Assembly: GCA_013331265.1 (NCBI GenBank)
Contig: DUGS01000176.1
Location: 30,593 to 38,290 of the forward strand
Reading direction: 5' to 3'
Length of the DNA: 7,698 nt
Source of the DNA: Methanosarcina sp.
Lineage (GTDB): Archaea > Halobacteriota > Methanosarcinia > Methanosarcinales > Methanosarcinaceae
Part shown: positions 1 to 6,712 of the stretch, in pieces
Layout: every line of letters starts with the position of its first letter
Numbering within the stretch: the stretch's first letter is position 1
Position numbers and translations under genes: made by a program
The notes under the pieces: generated by a model
The model's input: only the letters and a program-made list of their open reading frames with translations
Told to the model about the DNA's origin: nothing
Databases searched by the model: none

Positions 1-14
1 ACTTTAACTCGGGA

Positions 15-2144
15 TTATACTTTATTTTTAAATTTATTCTTTAAATGGGCATAAAACTCCTGCTCTTTTCCCGTAGTTTTTCTCAGCAACCTTTCCACGA
101 TAAGTTCAGGAGTGCTTCTTGCGACGCGATTGTATACCGGGTTTCGGTTTACTATCAGTTCAAGGCTGGAGTCCAGCCCCTCGGCTTCTATTCCGTCCAC
201 TCTGATTTCTGTCCCTGTGTTTTTGAGGATAAGTTCCGAAAGATGGGAAACAAAAACCCCGAGGCTCTCTTCGTTCCGGGTAAGATATTCAAGAATCCCT
301 GCTATAATACGAGCTGAGGCTCCGGGTTCAGTAATTGATTCCAACTCATCGGCAAGCACAAGTTTTGCGGAAGATTCGGAAAGCACGGAGAACTGTTTAA
401 GGGTGGTTTCAAAAGCTCCTGCATCAAGAGTTCCTTTTGATTTTCCGAAATAATAGAATTCTTCTACAGGCCCGAGTTCAAGTTTTCTTGCAGGTACAGG
501 AAAGCCCATATGTCCGAGAACCACACACTGGGCAAGCAGTTCAAGTAAAGAGGTTTTGCCCCCGGAGTTTACTCCGCTCAAAAGTACAACCCTGCTTTCA
601 AGACCCTCCGGAGAAAAACTCGTTTTTCCAATGGAATAGCTTACAGGGTCAATTTCTCCGTACCTGGCTTTCAGGAAGAGGTTTTCTCCATCTTCAAATC
701 CAATCCCGGCTTCAGATATAATTGTCGGCATATTCAGCCGGAAATGTGCGGCAAAGCAGGCTATGGAAAAACCCAGGTCAAAATCAAGGACTTCCCTGAC
801 GAGCCTTTCTACAGGCCGGCGGAAGGTTGAGAGGGTTTTTGCAAGTTCCCGTTTGCGGGAAAGCCTTGCTTTTTCAAGAGACATATTCAGTTTTTGCCTG
901 AGAAGCTGTAACTGAGCCTGTTCTGCTCTGAGAGGATAGGAAATTTCATCGGAAAAGAGGGAATCAAGCATAAGCTTTTCCTGTTTCTGGAAATCGAGCT
1001 TTTCTGAAAGTTCTTCTTTTACAGCTTCGATCTCGTCCTTATAGACTCTCTGCAGCTCTTTTGCGAGCAGGTCTTTGATTTCCATTCCCCCGCTCACAAG
1101 CTTGATGAGTTCCTGCCCGCTCAGAGTAAGAGAACTTGCTTCGAGCGTCCGGTTCATCCGCTGGTTTGCCTCATTTAAGGTAGATGTCAGTATGGGATCA
1201 AGGTTTTTCAGAGCGGTTTCAAGCCTGTCAAGTTTGGGGTCAAGTCCTTCAACGGGTTTTCCGTCCTCTCCTACCTTAAGAAGGGCTGTTTTAAGGTCTT
1301 CAAGATCCCTGTCTGAAAGCTCCTTAAAGAAATCAAAACCTGCCGCCCGCAGAGTTGATGCTATATTCAGGCAGGAAAATATGCAGTCCAGATTTTTTGT
1401 AAAAAAAGCAAGCTCTACTTCAGGCAGGATCTGCCAGAACTCGGCTTTTAAGGGGTCCTGGAAAAGCTCGGGTTCAAGCCCTTCAGGAAGGTCAAAACTG
1501 AGATAGATATCATCAAAAACAATAACGCTTGAGTACCCTCTTGCAAGATCTACGAATTCGGAAAAGTCCTCCACAGCCTGAACAGACAAAAACGCCTGGA
1601 ACCTTTCCCTGGCCGCATCCAGAGTTTTCCGGTCCCCTGAGAGAATTATTCTGTCCCTCACTCTCAGGTTTACGGGTATAGGTCTGAGTTTCTTTACCCT
1701 TGAAAGAAGATTGAGAAACTCCTTGTCCGCAGAAAGGACATCTGCCAGTTCCAGGTACTCTGCCACAAAAACCCGCCTCTCCTCAATAAGGTCCATACGG
1801 GACGCAGGGAACGGGTAAAAGAGGTCCAGCTTATCCTTAGCATGCGAAGTATGAGCAAATGTTTTTATCAGCTCAAGCAGGCGGGAGTACAGGTCAAGAG
1901 CTTCTTTTGTCTTAAGAAAATCGGATATCGCACACCCTTCAGCCCTGGCCCTGACATCTCTGGCAAGGGAAAGGGCAAATGTATGGCTGACCCCATTGAC
2001 CTCGGAAAGCGAAGCTATATCCCCTTCAAGGATTGCCTGGAGAGCTGCGTCTTCACTCCCGAAGTGCTCGACAAGCCTGCCGGCTACTCGCTCACCTATT
2101 CCATGAAGTTCCCGTAAACCTGAGAGTTGCTGAGAAGTTGTCAT
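15..2144 (-). CDS. HhH-domain protein with archaeal MutS2-like ATPase domain
   Basis: A predicted DNA-binding ATPase of 709 aa. Residues about 8-66 hold two helix-hairpin-helix-like segments (LHGIGERVAGRL and LSEVNGVSHTFAL), which usually bind DNA without sequence preference. Residues about 355-440 are charged and probably coiled coil, the clamp or lever region of MutS proteins. The C-terminal third is an ABC-type MutS ATPase: Walker A GVNSGGKTS at 524-532, a signature-like stretch AGAFETTLKQF at about 575-585, Walker B LVLADELES at 595-603 and the switch VFVSHL at about 630-635. The ADELES-TEPGASA pattern resembles MutS2 more than mismatch-repair MutS. I see no N-terminal mismatch-recognition domain and no C-terminal Smr nuclease domain. 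A role on branched DNA or in recombination is inference from the family. I chose ATG at 2144; a TTG two codons upstream (2150) is the alternative, and neither has a strong Shine-Dalgarno. It lies about 75 bp behind the hydrolase gene and may be co-transcribed with it. Confidence 0.88.
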   Translation of the reverse strand: MTTSQQLSGLRELHGIGERVAGRLVEHFGSEDAALQAILEGDIASLSEVNGVSHTFALSLARDVRARAEGCAISDFLKTKEALDLYSRLLELIKTFAHTSHAKDKLDLFYPFPASRMDLIEERRVFVAEYLELADVLSADKEFLNLLSRVKKLRPIPVNLRVRDRIILSGDRKTLDAARERFQAFLSVQAVEDFSEFVDLARGYSSVIVFDDIYLSFDLPEGLEPELFQDPLKAEFWQILPEVELAFFTKNLDCIFSCLNIASTLRAAGFDFFKELSDRDLEDLKTALLKVGEDGKPVEGLDPKLDRLETALKNLDPILTSTLNEANQRMNRTLEASSLTLSGQELIKLVSGGMEIKDLLAKELQRVYKDEIEAVKEELSEKLDFQKQEKLMLDSLFSDEISYPLRAEQAQLQLLRQKLNMSLEKARLSRKRELAKTLSTFRRPVERLVREVLDFDLGFSIACFAAHFRLNMPTIISEAGIGFEDGENLFLKARYGEIDPVSYSIGKTSFSPEGLESRVVLLSGVNSGGKTSLLELLAQCVVLGHMGFPVPARKLELGPVEEFYYFGKSKGTLDAGAFETTLKQFSVLSESSAKLVLADELESITEPGASARIIAGILEYLTRNEESLGVFVSHLSELILKNTGTEIRVDGIEAEGLDSSLELIVNRNPVYNRVARSTPELIVERLLRKTTGKEQEFYAHLKNKFKNKV

Positions 2145-2182
2145 ATTCAAAACACTTTTAATCGGATCAGTTGAATTCAGGG

Positions 2183-2210
2183 CTGATACCCTATTTCTGA
2201 GACCCTATTT
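2183..2210. repeat. 14-bp tandem duplication between hydrolase and MutS-like genes
   Basis: CTGATACCCTATTT is followed directly by CTGAGACCCTATTT, two copies that differ at one base. The repeat fills part of the short gap upstream of the MutS-like gene. On the minus strand the TAAAAATA next to it could serve as a weak TATA box for that gene, but this is only a possibility. Confidence 0.75.
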
Positions 2211-2218
2211 TTATCTTT

Positions 2219-3199
2219 TTATTTCAGGAGAAGAGCAAGTTCTTTTTCAAGATAGGGGCGCATGGAAGCTGTGTATCCGTGCGTTTCTTCGGTAGCATTG
2301 TACATTGCCTTTGGCTCTTCTGCGAGGTCAAAAGTCCTGAGTGCCATTTCATGCGAGATTACAGTATCATTAAAAGAGTGTATCAGAACAAGCCTTGAAG
2401 GTGGAACGGCACTGAGATAAGTGTCCGGGTCAACTGAACGATAGAACTGATAAGCTTCAGAATCAGCTACCTTTACAGGATCAAGCTCTCCTGTGCCATA
2501 CCCCGACGTGCTGATCCCTATAACCCCTTTAAGGGAAGGTTCAAGGGCGCAGGATATAATTGCAAACCTGCCTCCGTTACTTTCCCCGAGGACAGCAAGC
2601 CTTTCCGGGTCGATTTCCGGCTGGACGGAAAGCACATCTGCGGCTTTGAGGACATCATAAACCATAAGGTATTCAACAGGTTCAAGGTCGGCTCTAAAAA
2701 GTTCAAGGTCCCCGTCAATATTTATTGCGCCCTGGTTGCGCTGGTCAAGGGTAAGGGTTGCATACCCCATTTTAGAGAGTTCCATAGCCAGTCCCTGTTC
2801 GCCTTCTTTACTTACCCCAGCTCCCGGAAGCAGAATTACTCCGGGAGAGGAAGAAGAAACGTTTGCAGGAATTCTCAGCAGGGCCTGGACTTTATCGCCT
2901 CTGCTTTCAAAAGAAACCAGTTTCAAAGTATCCGAGTTTTCAGGTGAATACAGGTCTTCAATTTCCTGAATTGTAAATACAGGTTCTTCTCTCTCTGGAA
3001 AAGATAAAATTCCTGCTTCCGAAAGCACCCAGGGCAGAGCCTCCTCTATGGAATTGGAGGGGTTGTAAAGAACCCCGAAGATGCCCACAACTATCAGAAG
3101 AAAACCCAGGAGAAAAATTACGGGTTTCTGAGTTCTGGTGCCTGAAGAAGATCTCTTCGTTTTTTTAAATATTTTTTTTCCAGAACTATTCCTGCTCAA
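2219..3199 (-). CDS. Membrane-anchored alpha/beta hydrolase
   Basis: A 326-aa protein with a basic N-terminus (Lys/Arg-rich to residue about 25), one hydrophobic segment at about 27-45 and then a large domain, presumably on the outer face of the membrane. The domain has the alpha/beta hydrolase fold signals: an oxyanion-hole loop LLPGAGVSKEG at about 123-133, the nucleophile elbow GESNGG with Ser207, then Asp278 (HSFNDTV) and His307 (ETHGY), a complete Ser-Asp-His triad in the right order. It resembles dienelactone-hydrolase or acyl-peptidase-like esterases; the substrate is unknown. The start is TTG at 3199. The only in-frame codons between the secG stop and this TTG contain no other start, and the next ATG would remove the membrane anchor and the oxyanion loop. 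A weak AGGG lies just upstream. The gene begins 24 bp after secG and in the same frame, so co-transcription and perhaps translational coupling are likely. The family call is firm, the function is not. Confidence 0.85.
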   Translation of the reverse strand: MSRNSSGKKIFKKTKRSSSGTRTQKPVIFLLGFLLIVVGIFGVLYNPSNSIEEALPWVLSEAGILSFPEREEPVFTIQEIEDLYSPENSDTLKLVSFESRGDKVQALLRIPANVSSSSPGVILLPGAGVSKEGEQGLAMELSKMGYATLTLDQRNQGAINIDGDLELFRADLEPVEYLMVYDVLKAADVLSVQPEIDPERLAVLGESNGGRFAIISCALEPSLKGVIGISTSGYGTGELDPVKVADSEAYQFYRSVDPDTYLSAVPPSRLVLIHSFNDTVISHEMALRTFDLAEEPKAMYNATEETHGYTASMRPYLEKELALLLK

Positions 3200-3223
3200 A
3201 GGAACCCTGCCAGAAAAATGCGA

Positions 3224-3391
3224 TTAAGGCCAGAAGCCGTTTACAGCACTTAAGAATAATACTGCGATGCCCACAAGAGCACCTGCTACCAGCACTGTCT
3301 TGGGCTGGATGTGAACTGCATTTTTGTCAGCTTCGTAGTAGCGCATAAGCCCTGCTGAGGACTGAAGTCCGGAACCTGATCTTTTAGCCAT
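3224..3391 (-). CDS. secG: Preprotein translocase subunit SecG (Sec61-beta homologue)
   Basis: A 55-aa protein, the small beta subunit of the archaeal SecYEG/Sec61 protein-conducting channel in the cytoplasmic membrane. The sequence shows the family pattern in full: a short polar N-terminus (MAKRSGSGLQSSAGL), the conserved GLMRYYE motif at 14-20, a PKTVL motif at 30-34 and a single C-terminal transmembrane segment at about 33-50, ending NGFWP. This length is normal for archaeal Sec61-beta. The ATG at 3391 is preceded by AAGGTG (3400-3405) with 8 nt between, matching the archaeal anti-Shine-Dalgarno. The hydrolase gene starts 24 bp downstream. The gene is too short for many ORF finders and is easily missed. 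Confidence 0.95.
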   Translation of the reverse strand: MAKRSGSGLQSSAGLMRYYEADKNAVHIQPKTVLVAGALVGIAVLFLSAVNGFWP

Positions 3392-3414
3392 GAGTAAAAC
3401 ACCTTTAAGAATGC

Positions 3415-3438
3415 AATGTGATACTAAATGTGATACTA
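3415..3438. repeat. 12-bp perfect tandem repeat in the secG leader
   Basis: AATGTGATACTA occurs twice head to tail without mismatch. It ends 24 bp before the secG start codon and so lies in the probable 5' leader, next to the palindrome at 3435-3444. Confidence 0.85.
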
Positions 3439-3493
3439 ATTAGTTAATTGTTGCGTTCTAATTGGAAGTTGCGTTTAATTAGAGATTTAGGTA

Positions 3494-3507
3494 GATTATA
3501 TTATATT
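3494..3507 (-). promoter_or_regulatory. Candidate TATA box of the secG group
   Basis: On the minus strand the sequence ATATAATATAAT is the best TATA-like element upstream of secG. Transcription would begin roughly 25 bp downstream, near 3470-3475, giving a leader of about 80 nt. The region is AT-rich, so other boxes cannot be excluded. Confidence 0.35.
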
Positions 3508-3602
3508 CAGTTTAGCTAGATTCATTGTAAGGATCTTCTGTGATAATCCTAACTATAATAATATTTGAACTACTCATTAATACTATTCATTGATAATACT
3601 AG

Positions 3603-3638
3603 ATAATTTACAGTTTTCATATAATTTACAGTTATCAT
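3603..3638. repeat. 18-bp tandem duplication
   Basis: ATAATTTACAGTTTTCAT is followed directly by ATAATTTACAGTTATCAT, with 17 of 18 bases equal. It lies in the middle of the gap between mtnA and secG. Confidence 0.85.
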
Positions 3639-3663
3639 ATATAAATCATGCAGAGCAATTCCT

Positions 3664-3711
3664 GCTCCAATTCCGGATCCAATTAACGCTCCAATTCCGG
3701 ACCTAATTTTA
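3664..3711. repeat. 24-bp tandem duplication
   Basis: Two copies with a 24-bp period, starting at 3664 and 3688. Both begin GCTCCAATTCCGGA; the first 21 positions agree at 19, and the ends have diverged. This is the most GC-rich part of the gap. Confidence 0.8.
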
Positions 3712-3790
3712 GATCAGTCCTGTGCTACGAAAGTAAACCTCCTGGTTAAGGACCTCAAAATTAGAGAGCCAAAAACCAGAACCTGAAGAA

Positions 3791-3829
3791 CTCAGACGAG
3801 AAGCTCAGACGAGAAGCTCAGACGAGAAC
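3791..3829. repeat. 13-bp tandem repeat, three copies, spanning the mtnA stop codon
   Basis: CTCAGACGAGAAG at 3791 and 3804, then CTCAGACGAGAAC at 3817. On the minus strand the first-read copy contains the last codons and TGA stop of mtnA; the other two lie just downstream and repeat the same end sequence. Since 13 is not a multiple of three, each copy would be read in a different frame. Confidence 0.9.
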
Positions 3830-4837
3830 TTCATCCAGCAGGATAGGCGGATAAAATACACCTCTTTCCGTGATCAGTGCCGTCACGTTTTCCATAGGAG
3901 TTGCATCAAATGCAGGGTTATAAACCTCAACGTCTTTTGGGGCAAGCTGCTTGCAACCTGCGAACCGCAGTTCATCAGGATTTCGCATTTCAATCTTTAT
4001 GCTCCCTTCCCAGCCTTCAAAGTCGAAAGTAGAGACCGGAGCTGCCACATAAAAAGGAATTTCATGTTCTCTTGCAAGGACAGAGTGCGTGTAAGTACCT
4101 ATCTTGTTAAAAACGACATCCTGGGTAATCCGGTCAGCCCCTACAATAACGCTGTTCACGAGCCCCTGGCGCATTGCCCAGCCAGCCATAGAGTCTGCAA
4201 TAAGGGTCACAGGGATTTTGTCCTGCATGAGTTCCCAGGTAGTAATCCTGCTTCCCTGGTTTAAAGGCCTTGTCTCGCAGGCAATGACTTTGATCTCTTT
4301 CCCTTCAGCAATAGCCGAACGCACAACTCCGAGAGCTGTACCCCAGTCAACACAGGCAAGCCTTCCTGCATTGCAGTGTGTGAGTACGGTATCCCCATCT
4401 TTCAGGAGCTTTGCTCCGTATTTACCTATCAGCTTATTTGTTTCAATATCTTCTTCTGCAATATCTCTGGCTTCCTGAAGAGCAATATCCCGTATTCCCT
4501 GAACATCGAAGGCATCAGAAACCGCATTTAAGACCCTGTCCACACCCCAGCTAAGGTTTACGGCTGTAGGGCGGGTCGATTTGAGTGCTTTTGCCGCAAC
4601 CTTAAGTTCTCGGGTTATGGATTCAATATCTTTTGCCCCGCTAAGGGAAGCTGCCAGGGCAATTCCGAAACCTCCTACGGCACCGAGCGCAGGTGCGCCT
4701 CTGATCCTGAGAGACTGTATAGCCTCACAGAGAGAACTCAGGGTTTTGCATTCTATTACTTTGTACTCCTGCGGGAGTAAGGTCTGGTCTACCAGTACCA
4801 CAGAATTGGACTCTTCATTCCAGTCAATTGTTCTCAT
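3818..4837 (-). CDS. mtnA: S-methyl-5-thioribose-1-phosphate isomerase
   Basis: A 339-aa member of the eIF2B-alpha/MtnA family, cytosolic. MtnA converts 5-methylthioribose-1-phosphate to 5-methylthioribulose-1-phosphate in recycling of methylthioadenosine; methanogen homologues are thought also to accept 5-deoxyribose-1-phosphate. Visible family motifs: RIRGAPALG at about 44-52, STRPTAVNLSW at about 87-97, THCNAG with the catalytic Cys155, CETRPLNQGSR at about 187-197, VGADRI with the catalytic Asp235, NKIGTY at about 244-249 and NPAFDATP at about 307-314. Both catalytic residues and full family length are present, which favours MtnA over an eIF2B regulatory subunit or the related ribose-1,5-bisphosphate isomerase. 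I chose the ATG at 4837, which gives the usual MRTIDW beginning and has GTGAT placed correctly for pairing with the 16S tail. An in-frame ATG at 4861 adds eight residues and has no such site. It appears to be a single-gene transcript; no other salvage gene is in the window. Confidence 0.93.
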   Translation of the reverse strand: MRTIDWNEESNSVVLVDQTLLPQEYKVIECKTLSSLCEAIQSLRIRGAPALGAVGGFGIALAASLSGAKDIESITRELKVAAKALKSTRPTAVNLSWGVDRVLNAVSDAFDVQGIRDIALQEARDIAEEDIETNKLIGKYGAKLLKDGDTVLTHCNAGRLACVDWGTALGVVRSAIAEGKEIKVIACETRPLNQGSRITTWELMQDKIPVTLIADSMAGWAMRQGLVNSVIVGADRITQDVVFNKIGTYTHSVLAREHEIPFYVAAPVSTFDFEGWEGSIKIEMRNPDELRFAGCKQLAPKDVEVYNPAFDATPMENVTALITERGVFYPPILLDEVLV

Positions 4838-4908
4838 CAAATCACTTTCCGGTGTAAACATCAGGTTCTGCCGGAGAATCTTCCGACTTCCTTTTCAAGC
4901 CCCCATCA

Positions 4909-4924
4909 GATAAAAACTTATTTA
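4909..4924 (-). promoter_or_regulatory. Candidate TATA elements of mtnA
   Basis: On the minus strand TAAATAAG (4924-4917) and TTTTTATC (4916-4909) are adjacent TATA-like sequences. A start of transcription around 4885-4895 would give a leader of about 50 nt to the ATG at 4837. Another box, ATATAA near 4967-4972, lies further upstream. Confidence 0.35.
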
Positions 4925-4971
4925 GTATCCTTTTTCAGGGGAGAGCTTTTCGTATTTAGACAACTATTATA

Positions 4972-5004
4972 TCAAGCAATATTCAAGCAATATTCAAGCA
5001 ATTC
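4972..5004. repeat. 11-bp tandem repeat, three copies
   Basis: TCAAGCAATAT at 4972 and 4983, then TCAAGCAATTC at 4994. It lies between the divergent mtnA and inositol-phosphate synthase genes, close to the distal TATA-like element on the mtnA side. Confidence 0.88.
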
Positions 5005-5038
5005 AAAAATTTTACAGAAAATTAGGCACACTGCCAAC

Positions 5039-5055
5039 TTGAACAAAAGGTTCAA
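5039..5055. repeat. Inverted repeat TTGAAC-N5-GTTCAA
   Basis: A perfect 6-bp inverted repeat with a 5-bp spacer. Its right arm GGTTCAAA recurs at 5102-5109 inside the next hairpin. It could be an operator half-site pair, but no factor can be named. Confidence 0.4.
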
Positions 5056-5096
5056 ATTAAAAAGGTCTCTATTTCAGGCTAAAAATAACAAATAAG

Positions 5097-5115
5097 CAGG
5101 CGGTTCAAAAGCCTG
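5097..5115. repeat. Inverted repeat CAGGC-N9-GCCTG
   Basis: A perfect 5-bp GC-rich stem around a 9-base loop that contains GGTTCAAA, the same motif as at 5049. It is placed about 60 bp upstream of the TATATAAA box and is one of several symmetric elements in this region. Confidence 0.4.
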
Positions 5116-5139
5116 ATATCAGATTAATAATTTTATTTT

Positions 5140-5164
5140 ACTCTAAGCCAGCAAATTTTAGAGT
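5140..5164. repeat. Inverted repeat ACTCTAA-N11-TTAGAGT
   Basis: A perfect 7-bp inverted repeat ending 11 bp upstream of the TATATAAA box at 5176. This is a position where archaeal activators commonly bind; the assignment is inference. Confidence 0.45.
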
Positions 5165-5175
5165 GTACGTTTTAG

Positions 5176-5183
5176 TATATAAA
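5176..5183 (+). promoter_or_regulatory. TATA box TATATAAA, distal promoter candidate
   Basis: This is the best match to an archaeal TATA box in the divergent region. Transcription would begin near 5205-5210 and leave a leader of about 235 nt before the synthase gene. It may be a distal promoter or may drive a short non-coding transcript. Confidence 0.45.
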
Positions 5184-5200
5184 CAAACATAAACAAACGT
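5181..5200. repeat. 10-bp tandem duplication next to the TATA box
   Basis: AAACAAACAT is followed by AAACAAACGT (9 of 10 equal). It begins within the TATATAAA element and extends toward the expected transcription start. Confidence 0.7.
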
Positions 5201-5229
5201 AATATTTCACTCACGAAGAGCAAAATTAG

Positions 5230-5261
5230 ATATAATAGATTTGTAAAGTAACAGTACAAAT
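5230..5261 (+). promoter_or_regulatory. TATA-like element with operator-like inverted repeat
   Basis: ATATAATA at 5230-5237 is followed at once by ATTTGTA-N9-TACAAAT (5239-5261), a perfect 7-bp inverted repeat. If the TATA-like element is used, the repeat covers the space between it and the expected start of transcription, a typical place for an archaeal repressor. No regulator family can be assigned. Confidence 0.4.
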
Positions 5262-5334
5262 TAGAGAAGATTTTAAATCCATAGCTGAGATACATGAAGG
5301 TTTGTAATTTCAAGAATTTATACTTTCATAATTT

Positions 5335-5373
5335 CAGAGACCTTGAATCCGTAAATCTCTGGACCTATAATTT
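5335..5373 (+). promoter_or_regulatory. Proximal promoter candidate of the inositol-phosphate synthase gene
   Basis: CAGAGA (5335-5340) and TCTCTG (5356-5361) form a 6-bp inverted repeat directly upstream of TATAATTT (5366-5373). A start near 5397 would give a leader of about 45 nt, shorter than those from the two boxes further upstream. A further TATA-like TTTATACT is at 5317-5324. Confidence 0.35.
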
Positions 5374-5442
5374 TGGAAATCTGTCGTTTCATGCAAGTTG
5401 TGGTTTATGAGAGTCAGGGTATTCATCGGAGAGTAAGCGCTT

Positions 5443-6543
5443 ATGACAAAAATAAAAATAGCAATTGCAGGGATCGGGAACTGTGCAAGCTCTTTGATAC
5501 AGGGCATTGAGTACTATAAAACCGAAAATAAAGATCCCATAGGGCTTATGCACATGGACATCGGAGGGTACAGGCCCGGAGATATCAAAGTTGTTGCTGC
5601 CTTTGACATTGATGCCAGGAAGGTAGGAAAGGATGTTTCTGAGGCGATATTCGCTTCCCCGAACTGCACAACAGTTTTTTGTCCTGACGTCCCCCTCGCA
5701 GGTGTGAAGGTAAAAATGGGCAGAGTGCTTGATGGAGTCTCTGACCATATGAAGAATTATGGGGAAAATTATACTTTCATTGTCAGCAAAGAAACCGAAG
5801 CCACAAAAGAAGCTATTGTGAAGGAACTGAAGGAATCAGGCGCAGATATGCTTCTTAATTACCTGCCTGTCGGTTCTGAAGAAGCTGTCCGTTTTTACGC
5901 TGAATGTGCACTTGAAGCAGGGGTGGCTTTTATCAATAATATGCCTGTTTTTATTGCAAGTAATCAGGAATGGGCAAAACGGTTTGAAGAAAAGAATATC
6001 CCCATTATAGGTGATGATATAAAAGCCCAGCTTGGGGCTACGATTACCCACAGGGTCCTTGCGGACCTATTTGAAAAACGTGGTGTAAAGCTTGAGAGGA
6101 CCTATCAGCTAAACACTGGCGGAAACACTGATTTTCTCAATATGCTCAACAGAGACAGGCTTGCTTCCAAACGTGAATCAAAGACCGAGGCCGTCCAGTC
6201 CGTTCTTTCGCAGAAGCTTGAAGATGAAAATATCCACATCGGACCGAGCGACTATGTTGCCTGGCAGAAAGATAACAAGGTCTGTTTCCTCAGGATGGAA
6301 GGAAAGCTCTTTGGGGATGTGCCCATGAACCTTGAACTCAGGCTTTCAGTGGAAGATTCCCCTAACTCTGCAGGTGTAGTTATTGATGCTATCCGCTGCT
6401 GCAAGCTTGCTCTCGACCGCGGGATAGGAGGAGTACTGTATTCACCGGCTTCCTACTTCATGAAACATCCGGCTATCCAGTATCCTGATGATGTGGCATA
6501 CCGCAGGACTGAAGAGTTTATAGCTGGTACCAGAGAACGTTAA
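5443..6543 (+). CDS. ino1: Myo-inositol-1-phosphate synthase
   Basis: A 366-aa NAD-dependent enzyme that converts glucose-6-phosphate to L-myo-inositol-1-phosphate in the cytosol. In methanogens the product feeds inositol-headgroup ether lipids (archaetidylinositol). The N-terminal Rossmann motif is AGIGNCASSL at 9-18. Family-specific stretches follow: LLNYLPVGSEEAV at about 137-149, INNMPVFIAS at about 164-173, GDDIKAQLGATITHR at 190-204, NTGGNTDFLNM at 224-234, the lysine-containing SKRESKTEAV at 242-251 and GPSDYVAW at 267-274. These lysines and asparagines belong to the catalytic and phosphate-binding set of the family. The length is that of the short archaeal/actinobacterial type, not the roughly 500-aa eukaryotic type. 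The ATG at 5443 has GGAGAG (5428-5433) about 9 nt upstream. The gene stands alone, with a long upstream region and a hairpin terminator downstream, so it is probably monocistronic and regulated. The symbol follows the family name. Confidence 0.94.
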   Translation: MTKIKIAIAGIGNCASSLIQGIEYYKTENKDPIGLMHMDIGGYRPGDIKVVAAFDIDARKVGKDVSEAIFASPNCTTVFCPDVPLAGVKVKMGRVLDGVSDHMKNYGENYTFIVSKETEATKEAIVKELKESGADMLLNYLPVGSEEAVRFYAECALEAGVAFINNMPVFIASNQEWAKRFEEKNIPIIGDDIKAQLGATITHRVLADLFEKRGVKLERTYQLNTGGNTDFLNMLNRDRLASKRESKTEAVQSVLSQKLEDENIHIGPSDYVAWQKDNKVCFLRMEGKLFGDVPMNLELRLSVEDSPNSAGVVIDAIRCCKLALDRGIGGVLYSPASYFMKHPAIQYPDDVAYRRTEEFIAGTRER

Positions 6544-6604
6544 AGCAAGAAGGGGAAAAACCCGAAGAAGAAAAGTACCTGTAAAGACAGTTAATGTCAG
6601 AAGG

Positions 6605-6640
6605 TCCCGGATGTTTCCGGGAATTTTACGTTTTTCATTT
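6605..6640 (+). terminator. Hairpin and T-rich tail after the synthase gene
   Basis: TCCCGGA (6605-6611), loop TGTT, TCCGGGA (6616-6622), a perfect 7-bp stem, followed by a T-rich stretch with TTTT and TTTTT runs. It starts 62 bp after the stop codon and looks like an intrinsic-type terminator; archaea also terminate on the T runs alone. Confidence 0.65.
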
Positions 6641-6712
6641 TCGGAAATATTTTCTGCCAGATGAAGTTTTTCTGCAGATTTATCTCAATGTTTTTATCTA
6701 TTTAAATAATTC

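Larger units (their letters stand above)
3392..3817. other. Repeat-dense intergenic region between mtnA and secG
   Basis: 426 bp of mostly AT-rich DNA with no credible gene on either strand. It contains the secG leader and promoter and the mtnA 3' end. Besides the tandem duplications listed separately it holds looser repeats: GTTGCGTT at 3450 and 3468, TTTAG(G/C)TAGATT at 3486 and 3511, TAATACTA at 3578 and 3594, and CTAATTTT at 3703 opposed by AAAATTAG at 3757. A 10-bp perfect palindrome ACTAATTAGT is at 3435-3444. Confidence 0.7.

Noticed and set aside
1075..1506. 143-codon open frame on the plus strand opposite the MutS-like gene
   Set aside because: Serine- and arginine-rich translation typical of an antisense shadow; the minus-strand gene has clear domains.
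3415..3829. CRISPR array or mobile-element end
   Set aside because: The repeats are short, directly adjacent, and differ in sequence and unit length; there are no spacers, no transposase and no matching terminal inverted repeats.
5294..5410. 38-codon frame MKVCNFKNLYF... on the plus strand before the synthase gene
   Set aside because: No Shine-Dalgarno, no recognisable motif, and this length is expected by chance in such DNA.
5389..5748. 119-codon open frame on the minus strand over the start of the synthase gene
   Set aside because: It is antisense to a well-supported gene and has no family features.
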